Positions 27,733 to 36,571 of a DNA stretch of 64,000 nt are shown one piece after another. The notes beneath the pieces were generated by a model, which was not told the origin of the DNA, made no database searches, and saw only the letters and a list, made by a program, of their open reading frames with translations. Position 1 is the stretch's first letter. Every line of letters begins with the position of its first letter. The position numbers and the translations under genes are program-made. Origin of the DNA: Saccharibacillus sp. JS10. GTDB lineage: Bacteria > Bacillota > Bacilli > Paenibacillales > Paenibacillaceae. The DNA lies in assembly GCF_024436065.1 (NCBI RefSeq), contig NZ_JANFNS010000005.1, forward strand, positions 124,001 through 188,000. Reading direction: 5' to 3'.

Positions 27733-29088
27733 TTATTTGTTTTCTTCGTAAGCCGCTTGCAGTTCTTTCGCTACTGCCGCAGGATCTTTCTTCTCTACGA
27801 ACAGACTTTGCGTACCCGACAAATGCACTTGCGTCGTCGCTGGATTCATCGTGTTATCGAACGCCAAGTCTCCACCTTTTACTTTTTTGAACAGATCCAG
27901 TACATTCATTGCCATTTCCGAATAGCCTGCCGCTTTGAAGTCGCCGTCGACGTTCTGAGCGATACCGACTGCACCTTTCACGTCGAAAGCTTCTTTCGGG
28001 AAGTTCAGCATGAAGTAGTTCAGGAAGTCTTTGGTTTCTTCCAGGTGTTTGCTGTCTTTCGAGATTGCGAATGCGCTACCTGGTGCCAACATGAACTCAT
28101 CCGGGTTGCCTTTGCCGCCTACAGTCGGGAACTGGAATACGCCGACATTGCCGTCTTTGCTCACTTCTGCGGTTTCGATACCGCCTGTTGCCCAGCTACC
28201 CATGAAGTACATCGCTGCTGTGCCTGTTTTGAACAAGTTTTCGCCTGCATTGTAATCGAACGACGTTGCGCCGTCTTGGAACGCGCCTGCGTCAACCAAC
28301 TGTTGGAAAGCTGTGATTGCTTCCACGTAAGCCGGATCTTCGAAGGTCTTTTTGCCATCCAATACTTCTTGCAAGAAGCCTGGACCGCCATTGGTTCTGA
28401 GCAAGATATTCATGAACAAGAACGAGCCTGTCCAGCTATCTTTTTCACCGATAACCATCGGTTGAATGCCTTTTTCTTTCAACGTTTTTACCGCAGCGAC
28501 CATTTCTTCGAATGTTGTCGGAACTTCTACGCCGCCTTCTTGCATCAACTTTTTGTTATAGTACACGACGCCGATATTGTTACCGTCCGGCAGTGCATAC
28601 AGATTGTTATCGAATGTGTAGTAGTCCAAAATTCCGGATTGGAACGTATCTTTCAGACCGTTTTCTTCAACCATATCGTTCAGCGGTGCGAACAGATCCG
28701 CGTCAACGAAAGGCTGCATTTGTGCTGCCGGGTTCACCACTGTGATATCCGGAACTTCTTTCGAAGCCGCTTGCGTTTTGAGTTTGAGTTTTTGTTGGTC
28801 GGTATTCAGCGAATCCAATTCAATCGTGACGTTCGGATTGTCTTTTTGGTATTGATCGACGATCTTTTTCATCATTTTGTTTTTTGGATCGCTTGCGTCT
28901 GGATAAATGTTTTGGAACGTAATCGTCACTTTTTCTCCAGAAGCAGAATCGCCGCCGCTTGCTGCTGGGTCGGAACCTGAGCCACCCGCTGCATTATTGG
29001 TCGTTCCACCGCCGCCGCATGCGCTAAGACTCAGTGCCAAAACGCCTGTCATTGCCATGCCGAAAATTTTCATTTTTCTCTTTGTCAT
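27733..29088 (-). CDS. Sugar ABC transporter substrate-binding lipoprotein
   Basis: A 451-residue extracellular solute-binding protein (SBP_bac_1 type). The lipobox LSACGGG puts the acylated Cys at about residue 24, followed by a Gly/Ser/Ala linker. Mature sequence has the usual pattern EKVTITFQNIYPDASDPKN...IVDQYQKDNPNVTIE, TKDFLNYFM and G..AMY.MGSWA elements. GGGGAGG lies seven bases before the ATG. It is first in an operon of binding protein, two permeases, kinase and regulator. The sugar is not evident from sequence; the neighbouring YesM/YesN pair suggests an oligosaccharide from plant or fungal polymers. Confidence 0.92.
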   Translation of the reverse strand: MTKRKMKIFGMAMTGVLALSLSACGGGGTTNNAAGGSGSDPAASGGDSASGEKVTITFQNIYPDASDPKNKMMKKIVDQYQKDNPNVTIELDSLNTDQQKLKLKTQAASKEVPDITVVNPAAQMQPFVDADLFAPLNDMVEENGLKDTFQSGILDYYTFDNNLYALPDGNNIGVVYYNKKLMQEGGVEVPTTFEEMVAAVKTLKEKGIQPMVIGEKDSWTGSFLFMNILLRTNGGPGFLQEVLDGKKTFEDPAYVEAITAFQQLVDAGAFQDGATSFDYNAGENLFKTGTAAMYFMGSWATGGIETAEVSKDGNVGVFQFPTVGGKGNPDEFMLAPGSAFAISKDSKHLEETKDFLNYFMLNFPKEAFDVKGAVGIAQNVDGDFKAAGYSEMAMNVLDLFKKVKGGDLAFDNTMNPATTQVHLSGTQSLFVEKKDPAAVAKELQAAYEENK

Positions 29089-29135
29089 TGTATTGCCTCC
29101 CCTTGATTCGTGGTTTGGTTACTCTTGCTAGCGTT

Positions 29136-29164
29136 ATTATGGTCTTTTTTGTAAACGCATACAA
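29136..29164 (-). promoter_or_regulatory. Promoter of the sugar ABC operon with overlapping cre-like site
   Basis: On the minus strand TTGTAT (29159-29164), a 17-base spacer and CATAAT (29136-29141) form a promoter. TGTAAACGCATACA (29150-29163, plus strand) matches the CcpA catabolite-responsive consensus TGWAANCGNTNWCA at all positions but one and covers the -35 and spacer, a geometry expected for repression. Confidence 0.6.
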
Positions 29165-29327
29165 TGGAAATTATTCAGAGATGATGTTTGTTTTTTCGAG
29201 GTCGATTTTTCGACATTTTAATCTATACTTCATACTGCCTTGATCTTCTCCGAATAGAGAGCCGCTATACTAAACATGTCTTACTTCAAAATTTAGAACT
29301 TCAAATCTACGGAAAGAAGGAACCATT

Positions 29328-29957
29328 ATGGGAATTCATCGTTATTTCAGTTCATTGACCGGGCTGGAGCGAATCATCCGTTGCCCCGGCAAATTCAAGT
29401 TCGAAGAACATAGCGTCGCGGCTCATTCCTGGAAAGTCGTGCAGTATGCCAAAACCTTGGCCAATATCGAAGAACAACATGGCGCTACGATTGATTGGAA
29501 AAAACTTTACGAAATCACGAGCAGTCATGATTACGGGGAAATTTTTATCGGAGATATCAAAACGCCTGTGAAACATTCTTCGCCGGAACTCAGACATCTG
29601 ATCCAGCAAGTCGAAGAAGGGATGATCGCACACTTTATTGAAGAAAATATTCCGGATGAATTCAAATCGACATTCCGTAGACAACTGCGCGAAGGCAAAG
29701 ACGATTCGATCGAAGGATTGATTTTGGAAGTCGCGGATAAAATGGATCAAGTGTACGAAGCGTTCTCTGAACTGCAAAAAGGCAACACGGAAAAAGAATT
29801 CATCGTCATGTACCGCAATGCACTGGTGAAGATCAAAAAAATCAAACTGGCTTGCGTCGATTACTTTTTAGCGCATATTTTACCGGAAATGGTCAATGAA
29901 GAAACGCTCTCGTCCGTCGATATCAAACGCATTACCGAAGAAGCTTTGGCACAATAA
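29328..29957 (+). CDS. YfbR-like HD-domain 5'-nucleotidase
   Basis: A 209-residue HD protein. The N-terminus GLERIIRCPGKFKFEEHSVAAHSW gives the early His residues, and SSHDYGEIFIGDIKTPVKH supplies the HD pair and downstream Asp; EVADKMDQVYEAF holds the last metal Asp. This matches YfbR and related 5'-deoxynucleotidases that remove phosphate from dNMPs. GAAGGAACC precedes the ATG, a modest ribosome site. It is monocistronic with its own terminator. Confidence 0.82.
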   Translation: MGIHRYFSSLTGLERIIRCPGKFKFEEHSVAAHSWKVVQYAKTLANIEEQHGATIDWKKLYEITSSHDYGEIFIGDIKTPVKHSSPELRHLIQQVEEGMIAHFIEENIPDEFKSTFRRQLREGKDDSIEGLILEVADKMDQVYEAFSELQKGNTEKEFIVMYRNALVKIKKIKLACVDYFLAHILPEMVNEETLSSVDIKRITEEALAQ

Positions 29958-29994
29958 AAGTTCCCCAGGCAACCTCTGCCTCGGGAACTTTTTT
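29956..29994. terminator. Rho-independent terminator
   Basis: AAAGTTCCCC-AGGC pairs with GCCT-CGGGAACTTT and is followed by T residues. The left arm begins at the stop codon of the HD-protein gene; the convergent MORN-repeat gene may also use it. Confidence 0.85.
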
Positions 29995-30018
29995 GTTGCG
30001 TATAGAGCTGGTAGCCTT

Positions 30019-30750
30019 TTATTTTAACGTCAAGCGATTCGATATTTTTTTGAACTGCCATAAGATCGGAGTGACTTCGCTTGTTTTGCTTTGCAGATAT
30101 TTCAGAGACGTCAGGCGCGCTTTTTCTTCGGCTGCTGTATTTCCTTGAAATAGCGAATAACTTTTGCTGATCTTGTTTTTGCGATATTTCACATCGAATA
30201 ACGTTCCGGTTTTCCAATCCTCCACCAAGCTCATATTATTTCCCAAAATATCTAGTCGATACGATGCTCCACGGTACGAAAAGCTATAATCCGGGTCTGT
30301 TTTTGCGTGAACAACGTCATATCCTCGGCTTAGCTGATTGCTTGCAAAAGCTCCGACTTGAATACCATGTGAAAAAGGCTGCCCGTCTATTTCTGTGACT
30401 TTCTCGATCTTCGTCCCGCTTCCACTCATAGTATCGCCGCTCCAATTTCCCGTATAGACAACCGTATGTTGTCTACCTGTCTGCGGATCGATATAAATGT
30501 TGGTGTATTTGCCGCTTCCGCTTCGTTTTCCGTTTACGAATGTACCGGAGTAGATTTTATCGCTTCCCCATTTGATTGTGCCTTTGCCGTGCGGTTTGCC
30601 GTTTGCCACTTCTCCGTAATAGGTGGTTCTCGGTGAAATCTGTAGCCACTGTTTGGGCGTTGCCGCTTGCGCGGAAGTCACTCCAACACTTGTAAAAGCG
30701 GAAAAAGTCAGCGAAAAACAGGCGATGATCGTTAGGAGTTTCTTTCTCAT
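30019..30750 (-). CDS. Secreted MORN-repeat protein
   Basis: A 243-residue exported protein. The signal peptide (about 1-30) ends near AQAA. Residues about 40-110 contain three MORN-type units: YYGEVANGKPHGKGTIKWG, YSGTFVNGKRSGSGKYTN and YTGNWSGDTMSGSGTKI. The C-terminal 120 residues include a repeat-like YRGASYRLDILGNNMSLVEDW but no domain that I can name. GGGGGC lies six bases before the ATG. MORN units often bind membrane lipids or act as scaffold; here the role is unknown. Confidence 0.75.
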   Translation of the reverse strand: MRKKLLTIIACFSLTFSAFTSVGVTSAQAATPKQWLQISPRTTYYGEVANGKPHGKGTIKWGSDKIYSGTFVNGKRSGSGKYTNIYIDPQTGRQHTVVYTGNWSGDTMSGSGTKIEKVTEIDGQPFSHGIQVGAFASNQLSRGYDVVHAKTDPDYSFSYRGASYRLDILGNNMSLVEDWKTGTLFDVKYRKNKISKSYSLFQGNTAAEEKARLTSLKYLQSKTSEVTPILWQFKKISNRLTLK

Positions 30751-30816
30751 ATCTAAGCCCCCTTCGTTACTCTATGTATATAAGTTTTATCGTCTGAATT
30801 TCATTAAATTGAAGAA

Positions 30817-31629
30817 TTAAAATCGGCGCGATGTCGAACTTTTCAACGCACTCATCACGATTCCCGCAAATTCGAGCGGTTGTTCAAGCTGCGGATAATG
30901 ACCGCAACCTTCCATTCTAATGAGCGAAGACTGCAAAATTTCTTCTTTTATGTAACGACCGACTTTTCGGTTAAATAGCAAATCCCATTCTCCTTCTACA
31001 ATGAAAACGGGGCATTGAATCTGTTGCAGACGTCTGCGAGCTAGCGGCATCAGCGGACGCTGCATACTCAGACGCGATTCGTAATGTACGCCGTTTGCCA
31101 AATACATCTCTTTTAACCGGGCACGCGCCCTGCGTTCTCTCGGCACGATATACCGCCAATACCGGCTACGCATAAAACGCGCCGCCGCGCGCTCGATTCC
31201 TTCGCTTTGCACGCGCCGATGATCCAGTAATCGCTCCCAGATCAGTCGTAGCGGCGGCGGCGTTCCGTTCAGCGAAGGAGCTACCAAGATCAACTGCTCC
31301 ACATATTCGGGATAAGCCAAAGCAAAATCAAGCGCGATTGCCCCTCCGGTACACGAACCGACGATAGAAACGCGCGGCAGATCGAGCGTATCCAGAATTT
31401 GTTTGAGATCGATATGATGAGAAAAAGTGCTGTTGATGACATCGCTGCGTCCGCTTCCTCGCTGATCGTAACGAATCACGGTAAAACTACGCGCTAGCAG
31501 CTCGACATGTTCGTCCCATACATCGAGATTGCAGAAAGCTCCGTGCAGCAAAACAAGCGGGCTCCCCGTACCTTGCACCGATACATAAAATTTAGATTTG
31601 CCGATCGTATAATAGGCTGTTCGATTCAT
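30817..31629 (-). CDS. Alpha/beta-hydrolase with Cys at the nucleophile position
   Basis: A 270-residue alpha/beta-hydrolase fold protein. The oxyanion-region LVLLHGAFCNLDVWD and YDQRGSGRSD are standard. The nucleophile elbow reads VGSCTGGAIAL, so the usual Ser is replaced by C93. The acid is Asp in VEGEWDLLF and the base His in GCGHYPQLEQP. The central cap region (about 135-200) is unusually Arg-rich. No neighbouring pathway genes help to assign a substrate. Cys nucleophiles occur in dienelactone hydrolases and some lipid hydrolases, so activity is possible. Confidence 0.85.
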   Translation of the reverse strand: MNRTAYYTIGKSKFYVSVQGTGSPLVLLHGAFCNLDVWDEHVELLARSFTVIRYDQRGSGRSDVINSTFSHHIDLKQILDTLDLPRVSIVGSCTGGAIALDFALAYPEYVEQLILVAPSLNGTPPPLRLIWERLLDHRRVQSEGIERAAARFMRSRYWRYIVPRERRARARLKEMYLANGVHYESRLSMQRPLMPLARRRLQQIQCPVFIVEGEWDLLFNRKVGRYIKEEILQSSLIRMEGCGHYPQLEQPLEFAGIVMSALKSSTSRRF

Positions 31630-31776
31630 GACGCGTCCGCCGCCTTTCTTTGCCTGTTCAATCTCTTTCTACCCGTTACCCCTACGGACTACCTGACGAA
31701 TCGAACAACTAAAATATGCACACAAAGAAAACGTTTAAAAAAGATTGACTTAGGTTAAAATTTTTCTAAAAATGTT

Positions 31777-31802
31777 TGAAACGTATCGGATTAAGTTTCG
31801 TA
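31777..31802 (+). promoter_or_regulatory. ECF sigma-factor (SigW/SigM-type) promoter upstream of the TerC gene
   Basis: TGAAAC at 31777-31782, exactly 16 bases of spacer, then CGTATA at 31799-31804. This is the consensus of the Bacillus SigW/SigM/SigX class (TGAAAC-N16-CGTA/C). The coding start is 55 bases downstream. TTGACT at 31745-31750 further upstream may be a separate, weaker sigma-A promoter. Confidence 0.65.
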
Positions 31803-31857
31803 TAACAAAGGTACTACTGTAACTACACACATATGAACAGGAAAGGGTTGTAAGAGA

Positions 31858-32610
31858 ATGGAAATGGGATATAGCCATTTGTTTGAAATGAGTACCTTCC
31901 TTGAGGCGTTTGCTACACCTGCAGGATGGGGATTCATTTTGTCGCTGATTGTGATCGAAGGACTGTTGTCGGCGGACAACGCATTGGTTCTTGCCGCAAT
32001 CGTCAACAAGCTTCCAGAAAAGCAACGCAAAAAAGCTTTGCTTTACGGATTATGGGGAGCTTATATTTTCCGTATCATCGCAATCGGCATCGGTATTTAT
32101 CTCGTTCAAATCGCATGGGTCAAGTATATCGGCGCTGCGTACCTTCTTTGGATCGCAATCAAGCACTTCTGGGATAAAGCCAGAAAAGGCGATGGCGACG
32201 ATGAAGAAGAAGAAGATTCGGCACTTTCCAAATTGCTTGCCAAAACAGGTCTTAGCCTGTTCGTTCGCACCATTATCACGGTTGAGATGATGGATATCGC
32301 ATTCTCGATCGACTCAATCCTCGCTGCGTTCGCGATCTCGCCGAACCCTTGGATTCTGATTACTGGCGGTCTGCTCGGCATCTTGATGATGCGTCTTGTC
32401 GCTACGCTGATCTTGAAGCTGATGGATAAAATTCCAGAGCTTGAAAACGCGGCATTCGTACTGATCTTTATTATCGGGATGAAAATGATCCTCGATACAG
32501 CGGGTATTTATCATATGAGTCACGGTACGTTCTTCGGCGTTCTGATTGCGGTCTTCGCGATTACGTTCATCATTAACCGTATTCGTGTTCGTAAAAATGC
32601 AGCGCAATAA
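31858..32610 (+). CDS. TerC family membrane protein (probable Mn2+ exporter)
   Basis: A 250-residue polytopic membrane protein of the TerC family with about seven helices. Conserved acidic membrane motifs are visible: IEGLLSADNALVLA in the first half and TVEMMDIAFSIDSILAAF in the second, the inverted-repeat metal path. A cytoplasmic acidic loop (GDGDDEEEEDS) separates the halves. TerC proteins in Firmicutes export manganese, including toward extracytoplasmic metalloenzymes. GGAAAGGG lies 11 bases before the ATG. Its ECF-type promoter fits the known envelope-stress control of the B. subtilis yceCDEF genes, which include a TerC member. No yybP-ykoY riboswitch is present upstream. Confidence 0.9.
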   Translation: MEMGYSHLFEMSTFLEAFATPAGWGFILSLIVIEGLLSADNALVLAAIVNKLPEKQRKKALLYGLWGAYIFRIIAIGIGIYLVQIAWVKYIGAAYLLWIAIKHFWDKARKGDGDDEEEEDSALSKLLAKTGLSLFVRTIITVEMMDIAFSIDSILAAFAISPNPWILITGGLLGILMMRLVATLILKLMDKIPELENAAFVLIFIIGMKMILDTAGIYHMSHGTFFGVLIAVFAITFIINRIRVRKNAAQ

Positions 32611-32627
32611 GTTTTTCACCTAAGCAA

Positions 32628-32665
32628 AAGGCGGATTTCCCAATCGGGAAATCCGCCTTCTTTTC
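32628..32665. terminator. Rho-independent terminator
   Basis: AAGGCGGATTTCCC and GGGAAATCCGCCTT form a perfect 14-base stem with a four-base loop, followed by CTTTTC. It lies between the TerC gene and the convergent FMN-reductase gene. Confidence 0.85.
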
Positions 32666-32699
32666 TATATAAACGGTATGTGAACAGAGGGACTGCTAC

Positions 32700-33254
32700 T
32701 TACACGCTAGCGGGTACGCGAAGCGTTTTAAGAGCACCGCTCCAAGCCAATACTTGATCAAGCATCCCATTCACATTCACCAGGTGAATATCGGATGGTT
32801 TGAATGTTGCGAAATCTTCAAAATCAGTGAACAACGACAATGCCGGATGTACGCGAACGTCAGCGATCGACAGTTCGCCCATGATGCCGCGAAGATGTTC
32901 GGCTGCACGTGCTCCGCCTACCGAACCGTAGCTGACAATACCTGCTGCTTTGTTGTTCCAAGCTTCGCGAGCGTAGTCCAATGCGTTTTTGAGCGAAGCC
33001 GAAATGCTGTGATTGTATTCTTGGACGATAAATACAAAGCCATCCAGTTCAGCAAGTTTCGTATTCCAAGCTGTTGCTTGCTCTGTCGCATCAGCTTCAC
33101 CAAGCAGTGGCAATTTATAATCCGCGATATCCACGATTTGATAATTCGCATCGCCACGTTCATTTGCGATTTTTTGAACCCATTCGCCAACTTGTGGGCT
33201 CAGACGACCTTCGCGTGTACTTCCCAGAATGATACCGATGTTTAATTTTTCCAT
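32700..33254 (-). CDS. NADPH-dependent FMN reductase family protein
   Basis: A 184-residue flavodoxin-fold oxidoreductase. The FMN phosphate loop is GSTREGRLSPQVGEW, and the isoalloxazine-side loops are QEYNHSISASLKNALDY and SYGSVGGARAAEHLR. This matches the NADPH_FMN_red family of azoreductase, quinone reductase and chromate reductase-like proteins. The ATG at 33252-33254 follows GGAGG. Monocistronic; physiological acceptor unknown. Confidence 0.9.
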   Translation of the reverse strand: MEKLNIGIILGSTREGRLSPQVGEWVQKIANERGDANYQIVDIADYKLPLLGEADATEQATAWNTKLAELDGFVFIVQEYNHSISASLKNALDYAREAWNNKAAGIVSYGSVGGARAAEHLRGIMGELSIADVRVHPALSLFTDFEDFATFKPSDIHLVNVNGMLDQVLAWSGALKTLRVPASV

Positions 33255-33415
33255 GATTAATTCCTCCAATTAAGTTTAAGTAGGTTGAGTATCTGTTTTG
33301 TCTTTTGTGTAATTTTTAACGTTACTAACTTTTTGTTATGAATAAATCATAGCACGTCTTTTTTTGAGATGCAACATTTTTTACTTACTTTTTTATAGAA
33401 AGTTTTTTGAGTATA

Positions 33416-33461
33416 AAAAAGTTCCGATTCTACTCGTCAGAGAATAGAACCGGAACTTTTT
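33416..33461 (-). terminator. Terminator after the chemoreceptor gene
   Basis: AAAAAGTTCCG (33416-33426) pairs with CGGAACTTTTT (33451-33461), with an inner ATTCT/AGAAT pairing. Minus-strand U tract is supplied by the A run on the left. Confidence 0.8.
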
Positions 33462-33473
33462 ATTTGTATTCTT

Positions 33474-35141
33474 TTAAGCGTCTAACTTGAATCGTGCTAA
33501 CTCGCGCTGCATCTCTTCACGCACATGGAGCAGCTCTTTGACTTTGCCGCCAATTTCTTGGAACGAACGTTTCTGCTCATCGGTAGAAGCCGTAATTTCT
33601 TCGCTTCCTGCCGCAGATTGTTCCGTCACCGCGCTGATATTTTCAATAGCTTGCTGAACCTGTTCGCTGAGACGGCGAGACTGCTGCATGTCTTCCGATA
33701 ATTTATTGACGCTACCGGAAATCCGGCGAACTTGTGAACTGATCTCGGCAAATGATTGTTCAGTTGTGTTCGAAGCTTCTTCTTGACGTTGGAACAACGT
33801 CAGACTTTGCTCAACCGAACCTTTTACCCGAGTCATTGCGCCAGCAATTTCTTCGACAGTCGTAAAAATCTCGCGTGCCGCCGAATCCGATTGTTCCGCC
33901 AATTTATTGACTTCGCCCGCTACGACTGCAAAGCCTTTTCCTGCTTCTCCAGCGCGTGCCGCTTCAATAGAAGCGTTCAGAGAGAGCAATGTGGTCTGCT
34001 TCGCGATTTGCGCAACATGCTGCGTCATCGTCGTAATCCGCTCCGCGCTGGATTCCAATTCCAATACCGTCTTTTCGAGTTCGGACATCGCAGCGCGGTT
34101 TTGAGTCGTAATCTGTAATTGCTCGCGCATCACGGATTCGCCATGCTCCACAAACCGCAACGCTTCTTCGGTTGCCGAAGACGATTGCTGCGTTTCGGAC
34201 AAATTCACTTCGAAATTACGCTGCATGCCGTCCACCGTCTCGACCGTATGTCCAAGGTCTTCCGCAATACGCTGGCTACCGATCGCCAATTCTTCGGTCG
34301 ATGTCGCCACTTGCGATACGATCTCTTGCATTTTATCGTTTTGCCCGTCTAGTTCACTGGCTACGCGATCCAGCACTCCGCCGCTATTTTCAATCGAACG
34401 AACGATGCCGCGTAGATTATCGGTCATCAGGATAAAGGCTCCGTTCAACTCATCCAGTTCGTCTTTCCCTTTTGCTTTTTCCAAACTCACACTCAAGTCG
34501 CCGTCTGCGATACGTACCGCTGCATCTTTGAGCGTACGTGTACGCCGAGCAAGCCGACGGGCGAAGATGACGTTGAATACACCGAATCCAACCAGCAATA
34601 CGACAGCTCCAACTAATGCGATCTCCCACGTCAACTCGATATCCGCGGTCAAATTCGATGTGTAAAGATCGTAGCGTTCTTTCGTCAACAAATCGAGTCG
34701 GTACGCATCGTTTTGAATGCCTTGGATTCTTGTTGCTTGGCGCTTCGCTTCTGTGCTGTCTTGCTCATTTAACGCTTTTAGCGATGCGTCAGACAAATCT
34801 TTGAATTTATCCGACAAAGACGCTAACCATTTCATTTGTTCTTCGGTATCCAAACTTGTTTCTTCTGGATTATTGAGCTGCGTAATCTTTGCGTTTACCG
34901 CTTCGATCTGACCTGTGACTTCGGCTTTGTTGCTTTCGGTCATCGAGAACGAGTAGTTGTCGAGCGATTGACTCAAAGCTCCCATATCCGCATTCAACTG
35001 CTGCACATTAAGCATGTCCGGTACAAGCGTCTGATTTTGTGAATTCATTTGTAACAACTGAACAATGATATAACCGACCAATGCTAACGACGCGATCAAC
35101 GAAACCATCGCATTTAACAGCAGTTTACCTTGTAATTTCAT
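33474..35141 (-). CDS. Methyl-accepting chemotaxis protein
   Basis: A 555-residue chemoreceptor. Transmembrane helices at about 9-30 and 175-198 enclose a periplasm-side four-helix-bundle sensing region of about 145 residues. A HAMP domain (about 195-250) and a long cytoplasmic coiled-coil signalling domain follow, with the hairpin tip [38 protein letters not shown] lies six bases before the ATG. It starts 20 bases after the BMP-family lipoprotein gene, so the two are one operon and the lipoprotein is a candidate ligand-delivery partner. The single small sensing domain is compatible with indirect sensing. Confidence 0.93.
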   Translation of the reverse strand: MKLQGKLLLNAMVSLIASLALVGYIIVQLLQMNSQNQTLVPDMLNVQQLNADMGALSQSLDNYSFSMTESNKAEVTGQIEAVNAKITQLNNPEETSLDTEEQMKWLASLSDKFKDLSDASLKALNEQDSTEAKRQATRIQGIQNDAYRLDLLTKERYDLYTSNLTADIELTWEIALVGAVVLLVGFGVFNVIFARRLARRTRTLKDAAVRIADGDLSVSLEKAKGKDELDELNGAFILMTDNLRGIVRSIENSGGVLDRVASELDGQNDKMQEIVSQVATSTEELAIGSQRIAEDLGHTVETVDGMQRNFEVNLSETQQSSSATEEALRFVEHGESVMREQLQITTQNRAAMSELEKTVLELESSAERITTMTQHVAQIAKQTTLLSLNASIEAARAGEAGKGFAVVAGEVNKLAEQSDSAAREIFTTVEEIAGAMTRVKGSVEQSLTLFQRQEEASNTTEQSFAEISSQVRRISGSVNKLSEDMQQSRRLSEQVQQAIENISAVTEQSAAGSEEITASTDEQKRSFQEIGGKVKELLHVREEMQRELARFKLDA

Positions 35142-35161
35142 TAGAACTCCTCCGTCCGGTT

Positions 35162-36169
35162 TTAAGGAAGCTGAATAGTGACGCTGCCCGAGATCAATTT
35201 TTGCGTCAGATCATCGATCTGAGCTTGTTGCTCCGGTGTTAACTCAATAATGCGAATCGGAGCTACACCGACACCTTCTTCTTTAAGACCGAACACCATA
35301 TCTTTTTGAGGGAATTTGCCGCCGTTCTCGTTAAATGTACGAACAACCGAAAGAATCGAATTGTCGATATGCTTCACCATCGAAGTGATGACTGCTTTTT
35401 CTGCAATAAAAAATTGGTCGGTATCGACGCCGATTGCATATTTTCCTTCTTTTTGTGCTTCTTGCAAAGCTCCAACGCCTGTCAGACCCGCTGCTGCATA
35501 AATGACGTCAACTCCATCGTCTTTCATCATCGAAGCCGCAATCTTTGTGCCTAGATCAGGAGCACCGAAATCTCCTGCGTATACGGTTTTGACATCCGCT
35601 TGCGGATTTGCGGCTTTTACCCCTTGTTCGTAACCCGCTTGGAATTTGGCGAGCAAGTCAGATTCAACCCCTCCCAAAAATCCGACATGATTGCTTTTGG
35701 TGGTCATGCCCGCTACGACACCTGCCAAGTAACTGCCTTCTTCTTCTTTAAAAGTAATCGAAGCGACATTTGGCAAATCGGATTTATCATCGACGATCAA
35801 ATACTGCTGATCCGGATTTTCTTTCGCGCTTTTTTCCAAACTTTCTTTGACCATGAATCCAAGCCCAATAATCAAATCGCTTTTGGCTTCAACCAACTGC
35901 TTGAACGCTTCGTCGTAAGTGCCCGTTTTTTCGATTTCTCTATAATCAAACAGTACGCCGTCCTCATCGCGGACTTTCACTAATCCACGAAAAGCCGCAT
36001 CGCTGTAAGACTGATCCCCAAGACCTACTTCCGATAAAACGACCCCGATTTCAGGACGCTCTGCTGCACTTGCCGTGTTTGCTTGATCCGATGAGCAAGC
36101 GGTTAGAGAGACTGTCACAGCCAAAGCCAGCATAGCCGTTAAACTTTTGATTTTTTTATTCATTAACAT
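35162..36169 (-). CDS. BMP family substrate-binding lipoprotein
   Basis: A 335-residue lipoprotein of the BmpA/Med family. The lipobox LTACSS places the acylated Cys near residue 25. The mature sequence has the features of nucleoside-binding BMP proteins: [23 protein letters not shown] at the N-terminus, [40 protein letters not shown], and [17 protein letters not shown] followed by AIGVDTDQ. The ATG at 36167-36169 follows GGGGTG; an upstream ATG at 36187 has no site. No nucleoside permease or ATPase genes accompany it. Its partner is the chemoreceptor gene immediately downstream. Confidence 0.9.
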   Translation of the reverse strand: MLMNKKIKSLTAMLALAVTVSLTACSSDQANTASAAERPEIGVVLSEVGLGDQSYSDAAFRGLVKVRDEDGVLFDYREIEKTGTYDEAFKQLVEAKSDLIIGLGFMVKESLEKSAKENPDQQYLIVDDKSDLPNVASITFKEEEGSYLAGVVAGMTTKSNHVGFLGGVESDLLAKFQAGYEQGVKAANPQADVKTVYAGDFGAPDLGTKIAASMMKDDGVDVIYAAAGLTGVGALQEAQKEGKYAIGVDTDQFFIAEKAVITSMVKHIDNSILSVVRTFNENGGKFPQKDMVFGLKEEGVGVAPIRIIELTPEQQAQIDDLTQKLISGSVTIQLP

Positions 36170-36571
36170 GTAGACACCCCAATTCATTCATCATAAACGT
36201 CTACTCTTTTATCGCCACTTTCTCGCCAACTTGTTAGAGCAAAAGCACCGTTTTACCGTTTAATTAAATAAATGAGTGTCGAAAAATGACAAAAAAAGTT
36301 AAACACTTACTCCTCTTATCTAAAGCTCCCTATGATAGCGGTAATCTAGTAAACAATTGGTTAAAAAAGAAAAGAGAAAGATGTGCAAAGAAACACCAAG
36401 GTTCTCCAAATCCTTTTTGATGTTCAATAAAACATAAAAGCCATCTACCAAGATCCGACATTTTTCGTTATCATAATGAGTAAAAAGACACTTTAAGCTT
36501 TTATGTAAATATGGGACACTTTGATAATGTGAATTTAGATGTCGGGATACCGCAAAAGGAGATCGATACAA
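36170..36571. other. Divergent intergenic region, about 400 bases
   Basis: It separates the lipoprotein-chemoreceptor operon from the rsbQ-like gene. On the minus strand TAAC-N16-GGCGATAA (36209-36236) is a fair but imperfect match to the SigD motility consensus TAAA-N15-GCCGATAT, placed suitably for the chemoreceptor operon. The rest is AT-rich with no supported gene. Confidence 0.35.

Noticed and set aside
27667-28980. Long open frame (437 codons) on the plus strand opposite the sugar-binding lipoprotein gene.
   Set aside because: It is the antisense shadow of a well-supported gene; its translation is rich in Cys, His and Phe with no recognisable domain.
31630-31857. Checked for a yybP-ykoY manganese riboswitch upstream of the TerC gene.
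   Set aside because: The conserved GGGGAGUA and CUACC elements are missing; an ECF-type promoter explains the region better.
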